Source: Vulcanisaeta distributa JCM 11217 (lineage in GTDB: Archaea; Thermoproteota; Thermoprotei; Thermoproteales; Thermocladiaceae). From it: a stretch of DNA of 64,000 nucleotides. Of the stretch, positions 42,026 through 51,133 are shown one piece after another. A program made the position numbers and the translations under genes. The stretch's first letter is position 1. Each line of letters starts with the position of its first letter. The DNA is taken from positions 186,001 through 250,000 of the forward strand of contig NZ_BBBJ01000002.1 in assembly GCF_001316005.1 (NCBI RefSeq), written 5' to 3'. Under the pieces are notes generated by a model. It saw only the letters and a list, made by a program, of their open reading frames with translations, did no database searches and was not told the origin of the DNA.

Positions 42026-42487
42026 ATGAATGCATGCAGTGAGCAATGCCTTAGGGTGTTGGGTGTTGTTAGAGATTTAATTATTAATAATTATAAGGAT
42101 TTTATTCGCTTTGCCGTGCTTTTTGGTTCGTTAGTTTATGGCGTGTTTGGCTCCCTTAGTGATGTGGATGTTGCCGTATTGTTTAGGGATGGTGTTGATA
42201 TTATTGATGTGTTACCCATGTTCATTAGTGACCTTGCCCTGGCTTTGAGCCTTCCTGAGGGTAGGATTGACGTTGCCGTGCTTAATGACCCGTTACTGCC
42301 CTTTGAGGTTAGGTTTAAGGCTTTGACTCAGGGCGTGCCCATTTACATTGGTGATCGTGGGATATTCATTAGGGAGGTTGTTAGGGCAATTAGTCTTTAT
42401 GGTGATTACCAAGTGTTTTTACGGGTTAATGGATTTAATGAGTTGATTAGGAGGAGGGTTGGTGATTTGCGTGGGTCGATTAAGTGA
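42026..42487 (+). CDS. MNT-domain nucleotidyltransferase antitoxin (MntA type)
   Basis: A 153-residue minimal nucleotidyltransferase. The signature GSLVYGVFGSLSDVDVAVLF is GSx10DxD, complete with both metal-binding aspartates, and a third Asp follows in GRIDVAVLNDPLLP. With the HEPN gene overlapping its end it forms a type VII toxin-antitoxin pair, in which the MNT protein adds AMP residues to the HEPN toxin and silences it. The leaderless ATG follows a TATA box by about 27 nt. Confidence 0.85.
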   Translation: MNACSEQCLRVLGVVRDLIINNYKDFIRFAVLFGSLVYGVFGSLSDVDVAVLFRDGVDIIDVLPMFISDLALALSLPEGRIDVAVLNDPLLPFEVRFKALTQGVPIYIGDRGIFIREVVRAISLYGDYQVFLRVNGFNELIRRRVGDLRGSIK

Positions 42488-42902
42488 TTTGTTAGCGGTT
42501 ATTAAGAGGAATGTTGATGAGGTCGACACCCTGGTCTCCAGGTACGGCGTTAATGAGTTAATTAGTGATTATGTGCTACTGAACGCTATACTGCACATGC
42601 TTCAGGTTGCAATACAGGCGTTAATTGACATGGGCTCGCACATAATGGTTGAGAAGGACCTTAAGGCGCCATCTACGTACTCAGAGATACCCATTTACCT
42701 GAGCCAGACCGGTGTTATAAGTGGTGATGATTCAAAGGTCTTTAGGAGAATGATAGGCTTTAGGAACGTCTTGGTGCATAACTACTCGCAAGTCTCTATT
42801 GATGTCCTCCGCGAAATCCTGGCTGAGGCCCTTTACAGGGACTTATTGAGAATTGCCCTTAAGCTTTATGATTATGCCGTGAGTAATAACATCGATGCGT
42901 AA
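42462..42902 (+). CDS. HEPN-domain toxin (HepT/DUF86 type)
   Basis: About 147 residues, all helical. The HEPN catalytic motif Rx4-6H is intact in MIGFRNVLVHNYSQV (RNVLVH). The first helices (LLAVIKRNVDEVDTLVSRYG, YVLLNAILHMLQVAIQALID) match DUF86. It is a metal-independent RNase toxin in this family. The gene overlaps the MNT gene by 26 bp; a GGAGG sequence lies a few bases before GTG 42462, and GTG 42471 is an alternative start. Confidence 0.85.
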   Translation: MICVGRLSDLLAVIKRNVDEVDTLVSRYGVNELISDYVLLNAILHMLQVAIQALIDMGSHIMVEKDLKAPSTYSEIPIYLSQTGVISGDDSKVFRRMIGFRNVLVHNYSQVSIDVLREILAEALYRDLLRIALKLYDYAVSNNIDA

Positions 42903-42903
42903 T

Positions 42904-43643
42904 TCATTGCTTTGGCGTCGGCATTATGATTATTGTGTTGGTCTCATTAACATTCGTTGAGTAGTAGTACTGCACGGTTATAGTACCGACTAAATGCGCG
43001 ATTCCAGTCCTCATGCCTATTGAATACACGTTCATCACTAATTCAATACCGCTTACGTAGGCAATTACGTAATTACCAACCCTAGTCGTGTTAACTATGA
43101 ACTCCTCACCAGACAGGAAAATCTTATCACTGCCAATGAATCCTTCGATGACTGGTATACCCATTATTAAGATCCTCGTATTACCATACAACGTGATTAA
43201 CCCAGCCTCGTCATAGGTGAGGAAACGTAGTAACAACCTCTCAATACTACATGCCCTATCCCCCCCCTGGGCCACTATCCTCGATGGTATCATAATTACA
43301 GAATCACCACTACGCGCGACAATGCAGGTATAATTAACGATGCCGGACGGTGTTGTTATGCCTGTGATCTGTGTGCATTCTATTTCATTGATTGATTGAA
43401 TGAAGGTTATTGGTGGAGTAAGCCTGGGAAGTTATCGCAGCAGGGTATCGGCCAAGCCTCGGCATATCAATTATGGTAGATTAACTTATTTCCATAGTAC
43501 ACGTAGGTGTTATACACGTTATTTAGTAAGACCGTAGGGCACATACAGATCATGGGCCTTGTTAGGTATTGATATGCGTAGTATGTCGAGACAAGCATTA
43601 GGACTGTTATGACCATAATTAATAATACATATGTAAGTTTCAT
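42904..43643 (-). CDS. Membrane-anchored extracellular protein, frameshifted
   Basis: About 245 residues joined, starting at ATG 43643 with the membrane segment MKLTYVLLIMVITVLMLVST, then MICMCPTVLLNNVYNTYVYY. After a break near 43455-43470 the frame continues with INEIECTQITGITTPSGIVN, IMIPSRIVAQGGDRACSIER, FLTYDEAGLITLYGNTRILI and ends TIIIMPTPKQ. It resembles the beta-repeat protein at 40332 in being an anchored, strand-rich surface protein. No family recognised. It is convergent with the HEPN gene (1 bp apart). Confidence 0.45.
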
Positions 43644-43808
43644 TTTATGAGGTAGCTAATTTCGCATTTTTATTCCTAACTAAAAAATGCTCTAGATAGA
43701 TTAGTAATTATGCCGTAAGCTTAATGCTAGCATCGATATTGATTAATTAGAGAAGAGTTAATTAGTTAATGTGGAGGTAGGGTATGGAGATTATGCTGTG
43801 TAGGTCGT

Positions 43809-44573
43809 TTAGGCCTCCTCGGGCGTTTCGTACCACCTAACCCTCTCTCCAATGGCTGCTCTCATTCTCCACTTCATGCTCTTTGGCGCCTTATCCATGG
43901 CTTCTCTAATCCTATTTAGGTTGCTCACGACCTTGTCCTTGACCTTCCCTGGCAATTCAATGGTGTTTAGGTAATTTAGCGTCCTCTCTATGTTTACCGT
44001 GGTTGTCTTATAGAGTCCCCAGTCGTCTGAGGTCAGTTCTATTATCCTGCCTAGGTCTATGGTATTCATGTCATCCTTATCGCCAAGCTCAAACTTATAG
44101 AGCATGGCTACTATGTCCTTGAGGTCCTTCTCATTAATCTCCCAGATCTGGAACTTCGTCATTAATAAGTCGCTTGGCGGTAATGTTGGGCTGAACTTGT
44201 CAAGCCTATCCTTAAGCTCTATCACGTGGCTCTCCCTAAATATGTCAAGGAAGACGTCAACCCTCGTGTTCATTTGAGTATCGAAGAATTTAAGTCTCTC
44301 CGCACCATGAAGCGCATTAAACCTAGCATCAGCCTTTAACCCAAGCCCCCCCTCAAAGATCCTCGTTAGCTTTCCCGAGTCCTTTCTATGCGCGGCTACG
44401 TCAATATCCTTGGGCTCACGTGAGAGCATGGGTAATTCTGCGTATATATCGCGTACCAGGTAAACCACAGCCACACCACCGAGTAACCTACACGTTACCT
44501 TATTACCATCGCAGGCATTAACAAGCAACAAACCCCCCCTCTTGACCCTCTCCTCAGTAACGCCTTGCGACAT
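43809..44573 (-). CDS. AbiEii-like nucleotidyltransferase
   Basis: About 254 residues. The nucleotidyltransferase core is LLGGVAVVYLVRDIYAELPM followed by REPKDIDVAAHRKDSGKLTR, the GG and DxD pattern of the AbiEii/DUF6036 group, with MNTRVDVFLDIFRESHVIEL for the third acidic strand. This group contains toxins of type IV abortive-infection pairs and free-standing tRNA-modifying enzymes. No AbiEi-like regulator is adjacent. The frame extends to 44645, but ATG 44573 (MSQGVTEERVKRGG) lies about 30 nt after a TATA-like ttttataaatc, so I use it. Confidence 0.65.
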   Translation of the reverse strand: MSQGVTEERVKRGGLLLVNACDGNKVTCRLLGGVAVVYLVRDIYAELPMLSREPKDIDVAAHRKDSGKLTRIFEGGLGLKADARFNALHGAERLKFFDTQMNTRVDVFLDIFRESHVIELKDRLDKFSPTLPPSDLLMTKFQIWEINEKDLKDIVAMLYKFELGDKDDMNTIDLGRIIELTSDDWGLYKTTTVNIERTLNYLNTIELPGKVKDKVVSNLNRIREAMDKAPKSMKWRMRAAIGERVRWYETPEEA

Positions 44574-44734
44574 CGTAGTCTTACTAAATCGTTGATTTAT
44601 AAAATTTTTATTTCTGCGAAGCCCTATGTGATGCCACTTTCTCAATTTGCATTTTACAAAACAGCTATAGAAATTATGAGATATATACTATATTTACGCA
44701 GTAGAAGACTTTATTAAGCCAGAGGCATCTAGTT

Positions 44735-45601
44735 ATGGATTGGGAGGTTGAGGTGGAGGGTGACGATCAATCATCTAGTTACGAGTCAATCGTAAGCACC
44801 GTATACGACGAACTAGCACCCGTTTATGAAAGAGTCTTCCTCAGGCTGTCCCAGTATTATAGGCATGTGTATAATGAGTTGTACGAGGTCTTTAGGGATT
44901 ACTTTGATGGGGTTAAGATACATAGTAAGGTTCTTGACCTAGGTAGCGGTACTGGTGTTTGGACAATGCTGCTTAGGAAACGTGGATATCACGTGGTCAG
45001 CCTAGACATATCCCGTGCATCACTCATTAAGTGTGCCAGGTCAAGGAGGTGCAGTGACCCTGTGCAGGGTGATGCCGTAAAGTTACCGTTTAAGGATGGC
45101 TACTTCGACGCGGTCATCGCCTACGGTAGCGTCTTTAATCATATCGTGAAGTCTGAGGATGCGTTTAGGGAGGTTTCGAGGGTTTTAAGTAATGGTGGTT
45201 ACTTACTTTTCGATGCTGATAACCTAATCTGCCCTGACATGGCCTATGAGGCGCTACTCGGTGGTGTGTCAATGATGGGTTTCCTCAAGGGCTTAATTAG
45301 TGGTAGGGGGGGTCATGTTGGTTATTGGTATGGCCATGGCAGTGAGGCAATACCGCTAAGATTCTTCACGATTAAGGAAATACTGAGTATATTGAGGAGT
45401 TATGGGTTTGAGGTGGTAAACCTAAGGGGCATTCATGTGGTATCCAACGTAATTCCATCCAGGATACACCAGTGGAGTTATGGTGGAATTACGAAGTTAG
45501 CATCAGTACTGTACTCACTTGATGATATCTTAGGTAGGCATGTGCCGTTTAAGTACATGGCGACCACATTCCTCATCATCAGCAGGAAATTGGGTTCATA
45601 A
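44735..45601 (+). CDS. SAM-dependent methyltransferase (class I)
   Basis: A 288-residue Rossmann methyltransferase. Motif I VLDLGSGTGVWTMLLRKRGY, acidic ribose-binding VVSLDISRASLIKCARS, motif II-III GDAVKLPFKDGYFDAVIAYG, and post-motif VSRVLSNGGYLLFDADN are all clear. The N-terminal 60 residues (VSTVYDELAPVYERVFLRLS) are typical of UbiE/small-molecule methyltransferases. Acceptor unknown. A seven-G run gives an extra Gly in GRGGHVGYW. It converges on the aminotransferase gene with 6 bp between. Confidence 0.85.
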   Translation: MDWEVEVEGDDQSSSYESIVSTVYDELAPVYERVFLRLSQYYRHVYNELYEVFRDYFDGVKIHSKVLDLGSGTGVWTMLLRKRGYHVVSLDISRASLIKCARSRRCSDPVQGDAVKLPFKDGYFDAVIAYGSVFNHIVKSEDAFREVSRVLSNGGYLLFDADNLICPDMAYEALLGGVSMMGFLKGLISGRGGHVGYWYGHGSEAIPLRFFTIKEILSILRSYGFEVVNLRGIHVVSNVIPSRIHQWSYGGITKLASVLYSLDDILGRHVPFKYMATTFLIISRKLGS

Positions 45602-45607
45602 CGAACA

Positions 45608-46945
45608 TCAGCCTTGGTATTGTTCGTCTAATTTCTTGATTGCTTGGTCTATCTTCTCTATCCCCCCTCATCAATCTGTTCCCTAGTTATTATCAGGGGC
45701 GGCGCGATTATGAACCAGGACGGACCATTAAACACATAAACACCCATGTTGAGTAACTCGGCAGCCACCTTATCAACCGGCGTGGCCACGCCCCTGTACT
45801 TATCCTCATACGTGCCAAAGGGCGTCTTCCTGCTATCCTTAATGAACTCAATAGCCCAGAATAAGCCGACACCCCCCCTAACATCGCCAATGCTCTTGTG
45901 TCTCTCCTTCAACTCCTCAAGCCTCTTAGCCAAGTACTCGCCCATGGTCCTAACATGACTAAGCAGGTCAAGTCTCTTGTACTCCTCAATAACCGCGGGT
46001 ATCGCCGCCAAAGAAACTGGATGAGCCTCAAAGGTGTGTCCATGCGCGAAGAACTCATCCTCGAAGTAATCAGCGATCTTCTTACTCACAGCCGTTATTC
46101 CGATGGGTACATACGAAGCCGACGCACCCTTAGCTGTTGTCAGCATGTCTGGCTTAACACCCCATAGGTTCACGGCCCACCAATCACCGACACGGCCCCC
46201 ACCCAGTCATAACCTCATCGGCAATGAACAATACATCATTCTCCTCCGCGATCCTCTTAAGCGTTGGTAAATACTCCTTAGGTGGCACAACAACACCGTT
46301 AGTCCCAGTTATTGGCTCAACAAGTATCGCAGCAACATTCTTCTCATTCTTAATAACATAATCAACATAATTGGCACATGCCAAACCACACTCAGTACTT
46401 AAGACCGAGCGGGCACCTGTAGCAGTATGGCTCGGGTACCCTAACAACACCATGCATTGTGTGCGGCTCAATGAACCAGCGCCTGTAGTCACCTGTCATT
46501 GATATTGAGGCGAGTGTTGATCCATGATATGACCTGTACCTAACGATTACCTTGTAGGCGGGCTTCTTATAGAGCCTTGCTATCTTAACAGCGGCCTCAT
46601 TAGCTCGGTACCCGACGTTGAGAAGAAGAACTTCGTCAAACCCTCAGGCATTATCTCAAGTAACGCCCTGGCAGCCCTAGCCCTCGCCTCAGTCGCGAAG
46701 GCTGGCGATATGTACTGCAGAGTCTCCAATTGCCTCTTAATCGCATTAATCACGCTCTCATTACCATAGCCAAGATTAACATTAACGAGCTGGGACGAGA
46801 AGTCCAGGTACCTCCTACCCTGGGAATCATAGAAATAAACACCCTCAGCCCTAACAACATTCAGCGGCTCCCAACCCCCCCTTTGCCTACGCCAGGTACC
46901 GAATAAGTGCTCACGAACAGTCCTACTAACGTCCTCACCACTCAT
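45608..46945 (-). CDS. Class III PLP-dependent aminotransferase, frameshifted
   Basis: About 448 residues. Seen: [72 protein letters not shown], the PLP Asp in [13 protein letters not shown], and the Schiff-base Lys in [20 protein letters not shown]. The ending after the last break is [18 protein letters not shown]. Breaks lie near 46600, 46430, 46190 and at the six-C run 45662-45667. The sequence SASYVPIG is shared with beta-alanine/omega-aminotransferases. The polyamine gene speE lies just upstream on the same strand, which may hint at polyamine or omega-amino acid catabolism. Confidence 0.85.
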
Positions 46946-47058
46946 ACTTATTAGTAATAACTATGAAACATATTAATAAATTTTATTAGAGTATTTTTAG
47001 AAACTTATCAAGTAATTACGTAATGATTTAAAGAATTTAATAAATCACGATATGGCGA

Positions 47059-47994
47059 TCACGCTGGTAGGAATGTTGGGTTTTTATCGGTTGCGGGCTT
47101 TATCGACTCATCATTTAATACGGCCCTTATATGCTTCGGCAATATGAACATCGCCCTATGCATATCGCCCTCATAGAACTTAAGTTCACCACCTACCCTC
47201 TCCCTAATCCTATTGTTAACCTCATCCGGCGTCAGTGTTGTTGGGTCGTACTTTTTAGACCCAATCACGAAACCCCACGTACTGTCGTACGAATGCATGT
47301 ATACCTGGTAAGCCCTGGCTATTGGGAATACCGAGGCTACCGTCCTATAGATCGTGGCAAACGTCCTGAGTGAGTATGAGGTTGATGTTGCTTGTGTCAC
47401 CATTATGCCATCATCACTCAGCCTATCCTTAACAATGCTGTAGAACTCGATTGTGTATAGTAAGTATGATGGACCACCCTCAAGTGGGTCTGTAAGGTCC
47501 AGTATTATCACGTCGTACCTATCCCTCGACTCCTCAAGGAACTTCCTACCATCCTGAAGTACAAGCTTAAACCTCGGATCATTAAATGCGCCCTGGCTCA
47601 TCTCAGGGAGGTACTCCTTAACGAGCTTAATCACCTCATCATCAATGTCAACCATGATCACCTCCTCAACACTCCTATGCCTAAGCACCTCCCTAGCAGT
47701 AGCACCCTCACCACCACCAAGAATGAGAACCCTCCTCGGGTTTGGATGCGTAATCATTGCAGGGTGAACGAGCGATTCGTGATAAACGAACTCGTCATAC
47801 AACGAACTCTGTATCTTACCATCAAGCACCAACGCCTTACCCAAATCCTCAAACTCAACAATGGCAACCCTCTGATACTTAGTAACACCGCTATACAAAA
47901 CCCTCCTAATACCCCCCCTAACATGGTAACTAAATGGCGTATTAAACTCAATAAACCACGTACCCTCCTTACTCATTTTCTCAAGGCTCATCAT
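47059..47994 (-). CDS. speE: Polyamine aminopropyltransferase (spermidine synthase family)
   Basis: About 311 residues. SAM-fold motif VLILGGGEGATAREVLRHRS, acidic VIMVDIDDEVIKLVKEYLPE, catalytic VIILDLTDPLEGGPSYLLYT and the gate loop with YDEFVYHESLVHPAM are all present. The GGGEGATAREVLRH form is common to archaeal enzymes that make longer amines as well as spermidine, so the product could be spermidine, thermospermine or a branched polyamine. The frame starts at 48012; ATG 47994 or 47991 lies about 28 nt after a TATA-like gcttaaaag, so I chose 47994. Intact. Confidence 0.85.
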   Translation of the reverse strand: MMSLEKMSKEGTWFIEFNTPFSYHVRGGIRRVLYSGVTKYQRVAIVEFEDLGKALVLDGKIQSSLYDEFVYHESLVHPAMITHPNPRRVLILGGGEGATAREVLRHRSVEEVIMVDIDDEVIKLVKEYLPEMSQGAFNDPRFKLVLQDGRKFLEESRDRYDVIILDLTDPLEGGPSYLLYTIEFYSIVKDRLSDDGIMVTQATSTSYSLRTFATIYRTVASVFPIARAYQVYMHSYDSTWGFVIGSKKYDPTTLTPDEVNNRIRERVGGELKFYEGDMHRAMFILPKHIRAVLNDESIKPATDKNPTFLPA

Positions 47995-48236
47995 GTGAAT
48001 TATAACGCTCAACTTTTAAGCATTTTTAACACCCATCCTCTAACGCCGCAAAGTCCGTGTCATTGAGTGTAATGAATTCCTGGAGCTTATTCTTAATGTT
48101 TTTAGATCTTTCCATGTTAATTGCCTGCCCCTACCAATGCCTATTAATAATTTTATTCTTTGGAAAATTGATCCTTGTCTTGATAGCGCATTGTCGATGC
48201 GCATTACTTAAAATTAGGTTTTGTTTATCTGTCTTG

Positions 48237-48431
48237 ATGAGGCGTTGGGTGGCTGTTTTGGTTGCTTTGGTTGTTCTCGTGGTTGGTGTGGTTTTGAATC
48301 TGAGGTATTTACCGCCTTACTACGTATTGCCTAGGTTTGTTAGGTACTTCGTGGATGCAGCTCTAATTGGTACTGTGATGTACGCATTCGCTAGGGTTGA
48401 GGAGGACAAAAGCAAAGGCATATGGCAGTGA
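48237..48431 (+). CDS. Small two-helix membrane protein
   Basis: ATG 48237 gives a 64-residue protein: MRRWVAVLVALVVLVVGVVL as the first helix, then RFVRYFVDAALIGTVMYAFA and a charged end RVEEDKSKGIWQ. A TATA-like acttaaaatta centred about 24 nt upstream supports the start; the longer frame from 48057 has no support. It ends 7 bp before the PLD-like gene and probably belongs to the same unit. Unknown role. Confidence 0.5.
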   Translation: MRRWVAVLVALVVLVVGVVLNLRYLPPYYVLPRFVRYFVDAALIGTVMYAFARVEEDKSKGIWQ

Positions 48432-48438
48432 TTAGGGC

Positions 48439-49199
48439 ATGGCGTATAGAGTCCATGAGACCTTAAATAAGCGTGTTTATATCGGTGATGAGGTTTCAAA
48501 GGTCTTTAATGCTCTATTTGATGCCCGTGAGGCTCGGGTCGTTAGTCCATGGATTAAGGGTCAATACGCAGAGAAGTTGATGAGACTCGTTAGGAGGGTA
48601 GAGCTTACGTGATAACTAGTGAGGATCCGAGTGAGAATGACTTCTATAACCTGGCAATGAGTGAGTTGGGGGGGAGGATTGTTGAGGAGAGTAAAAGCGC
48701 TATTGTTATTACTAAGGAACCAAGTGGCAGTAATTGGGCGCTTGCGCTCACCCTCTCACTATTTTCAGCATTCATAGGCATAGCATTAATGGCTGCTGGA
48801 GGGGGGGTTGAATCGCTAAGGGGGGGATTGGGTATATTCCTACTCATCATGGGTATTATTGGGATTGGCATATCACTAAGTAGGCGTGGAGGTGGTAAGG
48901 CCATTGATTGGACTAGGTTTGTTAGGGTATCACCACCGCAGGGTGAACCTGGTTTCATACACGTTAAGCTATACATAATTGATTATGACGCATTCATAGG
49001 TTCAGCAAACCTAACGCCATCAGCCGTTAACAGGAATATTGAGGTCTTAGTCAAGATACCGCATGACTTAGCAACGGACATATTCCAAAAACTATGGGAA
49101 AGGGCAAAACCAATAAGGAAGCCAGAAATATCACAATACATAGCACAACCTAAACAATCAACAAACGAAGTAGGAGCAAACAGTATAAAGAGGAACTGA
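48439..49199 (+). CDS. Phospholipase D-like protein with inserted membrane helices, frameshifted
   Basis: About 254 residues. The N-terminus MAYRVHETLNKRVYIGDEVS leads to a segment ARVVSPWIKGQYAEKLMRLV, typical of the first PLD strand. After a break at about 48596 (ggg should be gggg) the frame reads RAYVITSEDPSEN and then has two membrane helices (WALALTLSLFSAFIGIALMA and LGIFLLIMGIIGIGISL) before the PLD motif HVKLYIIDYDAFIGSANLT (HxK, then D, GSxN). One HKD motif per chain implies a dimer, as in Nuc-type endonucleases; the two inserted helices would tether it to the membrane. Nuclease or lipase activity is open. Confidence 0.65.
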
Positions 49200-49222
49200 A
49201 ACAAAACCACAGGTGCATCGCC

Positions 49223-49928
49223 GTGAACCTTGTTAAGCTCCTCTCGCGTGTTTGGGTTGGTTTTGTTCTCTTTGGTTTGCTCATTCCGCTTGTTGATGCG
49301 TTGGCTGCGGTATTCATATTCGTGATGGGTGTAGTCGAAGTCATCGGTATTGCCCTTGGCCCATTCGGCGCATTCTTCGGCGTATTCATCGGCATCGCCC
49401 TTGGCGCCTACGCCGCTTACAGGGTCTTTAAATGGATTGATGGTAAGATGAGGGCGGTAGCGTTAACAAGCTCAGGAAGTTGGGAATCAACATCGATGCT
49501 AAGGGGGGGCGGGCATCTTCGGCCATAGGTACTACACACTGCTCCTGCCCACGCCCGAGGTTGAGGAGGAATTCAAGAGGAGATTTGATGAGTTAAGCAC
49601 GAGGTACAAGGCTGCAGTAACCGCGGGCTTCTACTACGTGGCTTTGACCACACTCGTGGTCATAGCCTTTTACCTAGGTAATGTGTTCTTCACGGCGATA
49701 TCCATCGACTTCCTCACACAAAGCAATGTGGCAATCCCGGCAATGCAGTGGCTCGCTGGACTCTCAATATGGCTATTCCTCCTAGGTCTCGCAAGCGGCT
49801 ACGCATACGTCAGTGAGGAACAAAAGACAGTGGTACTGAGGAGACCGGAGACAACGGCTGAGGAAGCAAAGAAAACAATGAAAAACATAACCCAGGGACT
49901 GCTTGATCTGCTGTTCTACCCACCGTAA
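49223..49928 (+). CDS. Hypothetical four-helix membrane protein, frameshifted
   Basis: About 236 residues from GTG 49223. Four membrane segments: FVLFGLLIPLVDALAAVFIF, IALGPFGAFFGVFIGIALGA, FYYVALTTLVVIAFYLGNVF and LAGLSIWLFLLGLASGYAYV. Between helices 2 and 3 a cytoplasmic loop (LPTPEVEEEFKRRFDELSTR) is helical. The frame breaks at the seven-G run 49502-49508 and just after. It follows the PLD-like gene by 23 bp, so the small membrane protein, the PLD protein and this one may form a membrane complex. Confidence 0.55.
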
Positions 49929-50014
49929 AAATGCTTTGCTTATTCTTACCAAACTTAAAGGCCCACGATAAACAAAAACTGCAAATAGAAATCTGACTTT
50001 AAAACCGTAATGCG

Positions 50015-50123
50015 TGGTGCGGGGGGGTGGGATTCGAACCCACGCAGGCCTTCGCCAGCGGATGTCTTACTTATAGCCTTAAGTCCGCCCCCCCCTTTGA
50101 CCAGGCTCGGGCACCCCCCCCGC
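50015..50123 (-). tRNA. tRNA-Leu(UAA) with a 14-nt intron and encoded CCA
   Basis: Minus-strand tRNA. Anticodon arm is GCGGA / CTTAAG / intron / A / TCCGC, giving anticodon TAA and a 14-nt intron after position 37. The T arm GTGGGTTCGAATCCCAC and a long leucine variable arm are clear, and the acceptor ends GCACCA, so CCA is encoded. The 5' acceptor strand has eight Gs where a 7-bp stem allows five, the D-arm G run is also eight, and the 3' C run is seven where six fits: direct evidence that G/C runs here are overlong. TATA-like sequence lies at 50142-50155. Confidence 0.9.
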
Positions 50124-50141
50124 AGGTAACTAATTCCTACG

Positions 50142-50155
50142 GGATTTTTAAATCT
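50142..50155 (-). promoter_or_regulatory. TATA box of tRNA-Leu
   Basis: Minus-strand agatttaaaaatcc is centred about 25 nt before the tRNA 5' end at 50123, the normal distance for an archaeal stable-RNA promoter. Confidence 0.55.
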
Positions 50156-50177
50156 TAAATCACATTACTACGCATAT

Positions 50178-51050
50178 CTATCTGTTTCTTGATAATGGCT
50201 TGAGTATCTTCCTTGGGTTATCATCAACTATCTTCTTTATTGCCTCTCTTGGGATTGGTATGCTTAGGAACTCCTGAAGATTCGCCTTTATGTCGTGAAC
50301 TCCAGGTCCTGGGTAGTCACTCCCATATATTGATTTACTGCTTATCTCTGCAAGTCTTGGTATGTAATCGAGGACTCTCCTTGGTGGTATGCTTGATAAG
50401 TCGGCGATTATGTTTGGCCTTATCCTGATTAATTGAAACGCTGTGGCAACCCAATTTGGTCTACCCACGTGTGACATTATTATTGTTAGCCTTGGGAAGT
50501 CCACCGCAACATCATCAACAAATATTGGATCTCCATACTTATTCCTAGCCCTCGAGAAGGCACTCGTACCTGTATGAATGTACACGGGCAATCCATGGTC
50601 CTCGGCAAACTGATAGACAAGCTCAAGCTGTCTCAATCCACCCTCCTCAGGCCTATAGGCGTTTGGTTTAAGCCACATGTGAGGTGGATGAACCTTAATC
50701 GCACTGATGCCAGCCTCATACTGCTTCTCAAGCCAGTACCTGGTTTCTTCAATAGACAACTCATTAGCCTCCACACCGCCTATTACGGCGAATCTATCCG
50801 CATAATCCTTAACAGCATTAATCACCTTTATTGCGTAATCCTCCTTCGCAATACCCAATTTCCTGGTCGGATATGCCATAATGCCCACATAATCTATATT
50901 CGCGTCATCAAGGATCCTCACGACATCCCCAACACTCATCAATAAGGTCTCACGCGGCGCACCCCACTCCCTTAATGCGAAGTTCATTAGTTCCTCGGTT
51001 ATCGTCTCCCTAAATACTATGTGGGTGTGCGCGTCGATATAGCCCATCAA
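50178..51050 (-). CDS. Amidohydrolase family 2 protein
   Basis: Intact 290-residue TIM-barrel metal hydrolase (Amidohydro_2 pattern). Metal ligands: HxH in MMGYIDAHTHIVFRE, His in GISAIKVHPPHMWLKP and PVYIHTGTSA, His in IIMSHVGRPNWV, and the final Asp in SIYGSDYPGPGVHD. Relatives are decarboxylases or lactonases of aromatic and carboxylic acids; the substrate is not evident. It is divergent from the aldolase gene with 83 bp between and may act in the same catabolic route. Confidence 0.8.
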   Translation of the reverse strand: MMGYIDAHTHIVFRETITEELMNFALREWGAPRETLLMSVGDVVRILDDANIDYVGIMAYPTRKLGIAKEDYAIKVINAVKDYADRFAVIGGVEANELSIEETRYWLEKQYEAGISAIKVHPPHMWLKPNAYRPEEGGLRQLELVYQFAEDHGLPVYIHTGTSAFSRARNKYGDPIFVDDVAVDFPRLTIIMSHVGRPNWVATAFQLIRIRPNIIADLSSIPPRRVLDYIPRLAEISSKSIYGSDYPGPGVHDIKANLQEFLSIPIPREAIKKIVDDNPRKILKPLSRNR

Positions 51051-51133
51051 TTACATGCCACCCATGCCAATACTTATACGTTTTTGTGATATATAGGGTA
51101 TGTTTTTTATGCCTATAGCACACCGCACCTTGT

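Noticed and set aside
47677-48066. Plus-strand frame opposite speE
   Set aside because: Pro/Asn/Thr-rich shadow of an intact enzyme gene.
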